Assembly (NCBI GenBank): GCA_945952045.1
Contig: CAMFHE010000010.1
Span: forward strand, 1 to 64,000
Source of the DNA: an uncultured Rhizobium sp.
GTDB lineage: Bacteria > Pseudomonadota > Alphaproteobacteria > Rhizobiales > Rhizobiaceae
Reading direction: 5' to 3'
Length of the DNA: 64,000 nt
Shown: positions 60,431 to 64,000 of the stretch, one piece after another
Position numbering within the stretch: the first letter of the stretch is position 1
How the letters are laid out: every line of letters starts with the position of its first letter
The notes under the pieces: generated by a model
What the model saw: the letters and a program-made list of their open reading frames with translations, nothing else
Told to the model about the DNA's origin: nothing
The model's database searches: none
Program-made: the position numbers and the translations under genes

Positions 60431-62023
60431 TCAGGCTGCGAACTGGTTCATGGTGTTGTGCTCGCCGCCCGCTTTCAGGGCCGCTTCGCCGGCGAAATAA
60501 TCCTTGTGGTCGTCGCCGATGTCGGAACCGGCCATGTTCTGATGCTTGACGCAGGCGATCCCCTGGCGGATTTCCTTGCGCTGAACGTTTGCGACATAGC
60601 CGAGCATGCCCTGATCGCCGAAATATTCCTTCGCCAGATTGTCGGTCGACAGCGCAGCGGTGTGATAGGTCGGCAGGGTAATGAGATGGTGGAAGATTCC
60701 GGCCCGCTTTGCGGCGTCGCGCTGGAAGGTGCGGATTTTTTCGTCCGCCTCGATCGCAAGGGCGGAGGCGTCATAGTCGGCGCTCATCAACCTGCCGCGA
60801 TCATAGGCTGATACATCCTTACCCTCGCCTTTCCAGGCGTCGAAGACCTGTTGGCGGAAATTCAGCGTCCAGTTGAAGGACGGCGAATTGTTGTAGACGA
60901 GCTTGGCGTTCGGAATAACCTCCCTCACCCGATCGACCATGCCGGCGATCTGCTCGATATGCGGCTTTTCCGTTTCGATCCAGAGAAGATCGGCGCCGTT
61001 CTGCAGGGCGTTGATGCAATCGAGAACGCAGCGGTCCGCACCCGTTCCGCTCCGGAACTGGAAGAGGTTGGAGCGAAGCCGCTTCGGCCGCATCAGCTTT
61101 CCGCCACGGTTGATGACGACGTCGCCATTGAGGCTGTTGGTATCGGTAATCTCTTCGCAGTCGAGGAAAGCGTTGTACTGGTCGCCGATATCGCCTTCTT
61201 TCGCACTGAAGGCGATCTGCTTCGTCAGGCCTGCGCCCAGCGAATCCGTACGGGCAACGATGATGCCGTCATCGACGCCGAGTTCGAGAAAGGCGTAACG
61301 GCACGCGCGGATCTTGGCGACGAAATCCTCATGCGGAACCGTGACCTTGCCGTCCTGGTGACCGCACTGCTTTTCGTCCGAAACCTGATTTTCGATCTGC
61401 AGCGCGCAGGCGCCCGCCTCGATCATCTTCTTGGCCAGCAGATAGGTTGCCTCGGCATTGCCGAAGCCCGCATCGATGTCTGCGATGATCGGGACGATGT
61501 GGGTCTGATAATTGTCGACGGAGACCTGAAGCTCGCGTTCGCGGGCGATATCGCCGGCCTCGCGCGCCTTGTCGATGTCGCGGAACAGCATGCCGAGTTC
61601 ACGGGCGTCTGCCTGGCGCAGGAAGGTGTAAAGCTCCTCGATCAGGGCAGGAACGCTTGTCTTCTCATGCATGGACTGGTCCGGCAACGGCCCGAACTCC
61701 GAACGCAGCGCGGCGACCATCCAGCCGGAAAGGTAGAGGTAACGGCGCTCGGTCGAACCGAAATGCTTCTTGACGGAAATGATCTTCTGTTGGCCGATGA
61801 AACCATGCCAGCAGCCCAGCGACTGGGTGTATTTGGAGGGATCGGCATCGTAGGCAGCCATATCCCTGCGCATGATCGCGGCGGTGTAGCGCGCAATATC
61901 AAGCCCGGTCTGGAAGCGGTTCTGAAGGCGCATGCGGGTGACGGCCTCCGGCGCAATGCCAGTCCAGTTCTTGTTTTTCCCAATCAGGGAAGCAGCCTGA
62001 TTGACCAGTTTTTGATACGACAT
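60431..62023 (-). CDS. aceA: Isocitrate lyase (long form)
   Basis: 530 residues, the longer bacterial isocitrate lyase type. It cleaves isocitrate to succinate and glyoxylate, the first step of the glyoxylate shunt used on acetate and fatty acids. The catalytic loop reads EKQCGH with Cys220 (the common form is KKCGH), and Mg2+/substrate residues are seen in IADIDAGFGN and ARTDSLGAG. The ATG at 62023 follows GGAGGAAAG. It is divergent from a ScfR/RamB-like regulator, which probably activates or represses it by carbon source. Malate synthase is not in the window. Confidence 0.95.
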   Translation of the reverse strand: MSYQKLVNQAASLIGKNKNWTGIAPEAVTRMRLQNRFQTGLDIARYTAAIMRRDMAAYDADPSKYTQSLGCWHGFIGQQKIISVKKHFGSTERRYLYLSGWMVAALRSEFGPLPDQSMHEKTSVPALIEELYTFLRQADARELGMLFRDIDKAREAGDIARERELQVSVDNYQTHIVPIIADIDAGFGNAEATYLLAKKMIEAGACALQIENQVSDEKQCGHQDGKVTVPHEDFVAKIRACRYAFLELGVDDGIIVARTDSLGAGLTKQIAFSAKEGDIGDQYNAFLDCEEITDTNSLNGDVVINRGGKLMRPKRLRSNLFQFRSGTGADRCVLDCINALQNGADLLWIETEKPHIEQIAGMVDRVREVIPNAKLVYNNSPSFNWTLNFRQQVFDAWKGEGKDVSAYDRGRLMSADYDASALAIEADEKIRTFQRDAAKRAGIFHHLITLPTYHTAALSTDNLAKEYFGDQGMLGYVANVQRKEIRQGIACVKHQNMAGSDIGDDHKDYFAGEAALKAGGEHNTMNQFAA

Positions 62024-62109
62024 CTTTCCTCCGACAGGGCGTCTATTGCGATGCACAATTGGTAATCCGGTCGATCACAAAGCGGGAGAGCCTTTGATGT
62101 CATCTTGTC

Positions 62110-62142
62110 AAACTTTACAAAAATTCCTTGTAATGCTGTAAT
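62110..62142. promoter_or_regulatory. Candidate ScfR/RamB box between aceA and its regulator
   Basis: AAACTTTACAAAA (62110-62122) closely resembles the RamB/ScfR-type motif (A-A-x-TTTGCAAA form, one base different), and is followed by TTGTAATGCTGTAATGC (62129-62145), a short direct repeat of TGTAATGC. This is the shared promoter region of aceA and the divergent regulator. Confidence 0.5.
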
Positions 62143-62148
62143 GCATGT

Positions 62149-63552
62149 ATGGAAAAGCAAGGCGTATATCTCGGGCCGCGACTGCGGCGGCTAAGGCGCG
62201 ATCTCGGCCTGACACAGGCCGACATGGCCTCCGACCTCGATATTTCCCCCTCCTACGTGGCGCTGATGGAGGGAAACCAGCGGCCTGTCACGGCCGAAAC
62301 CCTGCTGCGGCTGGCCAAGGCCTACAAGATCGACTTTTCGGAGTTTACCAGTGATCCCGCCTCCGAAACCGTTCCGAAGCTCCAGTCTCTCGTCAAGGAT
62401 CCGATTCTCGCCGATATCGGCATCGGCACGGTCGAGGTTGCCGACCTCGCCCATAGCTTTCCCAACCTGGCGGAGGCTCTCCTGCGGCTGCATACCGCCT
62501 ATCGCGAGGGCCAGGTCGCGCTTGCCGATAGGCGTCATGACACGGGACCGGGAAAATCCGGAGCCGCGCCGGACCCCGTCGCGGCCGTGCGCAACTTCCT
62601 GGCGACGAGAAGAAACTGCTTCCCGACAATCGACGCCGCCTGCGAGAAGCTCGCGGCAAAGCTGGACGGCACGGGAGAACTCGCGAAATATCTGAAAGAG
62701 CGCCACGGCGTCCTTGTTCGTCGCATGCCCGCATCGATCATGACAAACTCCCTCCGACGGCTGGATTGGCATCGAAAGGAACTGCTCATCGACGACACGC
62801 TGGATGCGGCAAGCTACCGTTTCCAGCTGGCGCAGCAGATCGCCTATCTGGAGTTCGACGACGACATCGGCGCGATCGTAGCAGAAGGAAAATTCGAGGA
62901 AGAAAACGCACGGCGATTGGCGCACCGCTCGATCGCCAGCTATTGCGCGGCGGCGATCATCATGCCCTATGCCGCCTTTGCCAAGGCCGCCGACAGCAAG
63001 CGCTACGATATCGAAGCGCTATCGAGACTGTTTTCGACGAGTTTCGAGCAGACGGCGCATCGTCTGACCACGATGCAAAAGCCCGGCCAGGAACGCATTC
63101 CATTCTTCTTTCTCAAGGTCGATCCCGCCGGCAACGTATCGAAAAGATTGAACAGCGCCTCGTTTCCCTTTGCAAGACATGGCGGCGGCTGTCCGTTGTG
63201 GACGGTGCATCAGGCTTTCGCGACGCCGAGAAAGCTTCGCACGCAGTGGCTGGAACTGCCCGACGGCCAACGCTTTTTCTCGGTTGCCCGCACCGTCAGC
63301 GCCGGTCGGGGCGGCTACGGCGTCCCGACCGTGGAACGCTCCGTCGCGCTGGTTTGCGAAGCGCAATATGCGGAGCGGATGATCTACGCGGAAGACCATC
63401 CGCAGGCGTCAAAGCCGACGGAAATCGGGATCTCGTGCAGACTGTGTCAGCGCACGGGCTGCACATCCCGATCGGAGCCGCCGATCGGGCGGCAAATGCT
63501 TGCCGACAATTATCGCCGGACGGAAACCCCGTTCGGCTTCACCGACTCCTGA
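62149..63552 (+). CDS. ScfR/RamB-type XRE transcriptional regulator
   Basis: 467 residues. An XRE HTH at about 8-62 (LGPRLRRLRRDLGLTQADMASDLDISPSYVALME) is followed by an IrrE-like/metallopeptidase-derived middle domain and a C-terminal DUF2083 domain with the cysteines C430, C433 and C438 (CRLCQRTGC). Proteins of this design (RamB, ScfR, MccR-like) sense short-chain acyl-CoA or CoA status and control acetate, propionate and glyoxylate genes. Divergence from isocitrate lyase fits that role. The zinc-type HExxH motif of true peptidases is absent. Confidence 0.9.
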   Translation: MEKQGVYLGPRLRRLRRDLGLTQADMASDLDISPSYVALMEGNQRPVTAETLLRLAKAYKIDFSEFTSDPASETVPKLQSLVKDPILADIGIGTVEVADLAHSFPNLAEALLRLHTAYREGQVALADRRHDTGPGKSGAAPDPVAAVRNFLATRRNCFPTIDAACEKLAAKLDGTGELAKYLKERHGVLVRRMPASIMTNSLRRLDWHRKELLIDDTLDAASYRFQLAQQIAYLEFDDDIGAIVAEGKFEEENARRLAHRSIASYCAAAIIMPYAAFAKAADSKRYDIEALSRLFSTSFEQTAHRLTTMQKPGQERIPFFFLKVDPAGNVSKRLNSASFPFARHGGGCPLWTVHQAFATPRKLRTQWLELPDGQRFFSVARTVSAGRGGYGVPTVERSVALVCEAQYAERMIYAEDHPQASKPTEIGISCRLCQRTGCTSRSEPPIGRQMLADNYRRTETPFGFTDS

Positions 63553-63601
63553 AGCCAGGCAGGCGAGCGAAACGACATCGTTGAGACCTTGCCCGCCACC
63601 T

Positions 63602-63895
63602 TTACTCGGCGGCGACGGCAATCGGCGTGACGGGCTCCCGGCGAGCAGAATAGATAAGACAGCTCGTCCTCAGCAGCGAACTGAAGTTCGATACCGAACC
63701 ATTGATTTCCAGAGCCTCGTCATAGAGTTTGGAAAGAAACTGGGCGGTGGTGAACCCCTGCTCGCCGGCGATCTGGTCGATCAGCAACCAGAACGCAGCT
63801 TCCAGCTGAATGCTGGTTGAGTGCCCGCCGATCCGGACGGAACGGTTGATGGGACGATACCGCTCGGGGTCCTGTCCCGCATAGATCTCACACAT
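63602..63895 (-). CDS. Ribbon-helix-helix domain protein
   Basis: 97 residues, beginning MCEIYAGQDPERYRPIN. Residues ~15-65 form a ribbon-helix-helix DNA-binding fold of the RHH_4 type (RSVRIGGHSTSIQLEAAFWLLIDQIA, FLSKLYDEALEI), and a short C-terminal tail follows. Such proteins are common single-copy genes in Alphaproteobacteria with no firm target; a DNA-binding role is inferred from the fold. It is convergent with the ScfR-like gene, 49 bp apart. Confidence 0.85.
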   Translation of the reverse strand: MCEIYAGQDPERYRPINRSVRIGGHSTSIQLEAAFWLLIDQIAGEQGFTTAQFLSKLYDEALEINGSVSNFSSLLRTSCLIYSARREPVTPIAVAAE

Positions 63896-64000
63896 GGGAT
63901 TCTCCTGCTTTTATTTGCTCTGAATATGTCGCCGCGACGCGGAGTCGTCAAATGCCGTCCTCTTCTGCAACCGGCGATAACCACGCTTTTTGGCATGTGG

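Overview
The window is GC-rich, densely coding chromosome or large-replicon DNA of an alphaproteobacterium, most likely Rhizobiaceae (Rhizobium/Agrobacterium/Ensifer/Shinella group). The reasons are the many solute-importer operons each tied to a local regulator, a RIME-like twin-palindrome repeat at 47382-47487, FrcBCA-style sugar-transport genes and a ScfR/RamB-type regulator divergent from isocitrate lyase. No rRNA, tRNA, transposase, integrase or CRISPR array was seen. All identifications come from reading protein motifs and gene order; no database search was run.

Layout. 1-12 kb: end of an oligopeptide-type ABC ATPase, an MFS/TetR divergent pair with a palindromic operator, gamma-glutamyltranspeptidase, RecQ, a PACE efflux pump with its divergent LysR, an NCS2 nucleobase permease, and a GntR regulator with galactonate dehydratase. 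12-24 kb: a proline-racemase-superfamily enzyme converges on an amine/imino-acid utilisation operon. That operon holds a PotABCD-type importer, a two-subunit SoxA/SoxB-like oxidoreductase, an aldehyde dehydrogenase and RidA, with an IclR regulator and a second FAD oxidase beside it. 24-33 kb: two diguanylate cyclases, a PLP trans-sulfuration enzyme, cold-shock protein, small unknown proteins, a MhqO-like dioxygenase, a broken LysR gene and an alpha/beta hydrolase.

33-46 kb is the most coherent unrecognised unit. Two plus-strand operons flank an IclR gene: DHOD-like flavoprotein, DUF6282 hydrolase, HpaI aldolase, cupin, succinate-semialdehyde-type dehydrogenase, a small membrane protein, RidA and a LigI-like hydrolase; then a class-III aminotransferase with a complete PotABCD importer. 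Both start behind nearly identical pairs of a 17-bp direct repeat at 20-bp pitch, so they are probably one regulon for an unknown nitrogenous substrate ending in pyruvate plus succinate semialdehyde.

46-54 kb: a hotdog thioesterase and LysR gene, then an operon of amino-acid ABC importer, class-III aminotransferase, BKACE (DUF849) enzyme and acetylpolyamine amidohydrolase. Together these read as import, transamination/deacetylation, beta-keto-acid cleavage to a CoA ester, and CoA-ester hydrolysis. 54-60 kb: a LacI-controlled sugar operon (FrcBCA-like importer, hexulose-phosphate-synthase-like enzyme, SIS isomerase, PfkB kinase, LacI) behind two palindromic operators. 60-64 kb: isocitrate lyase divergent from a ScfR/RamB-like regulator, and a ribbon-helix-helix protein.
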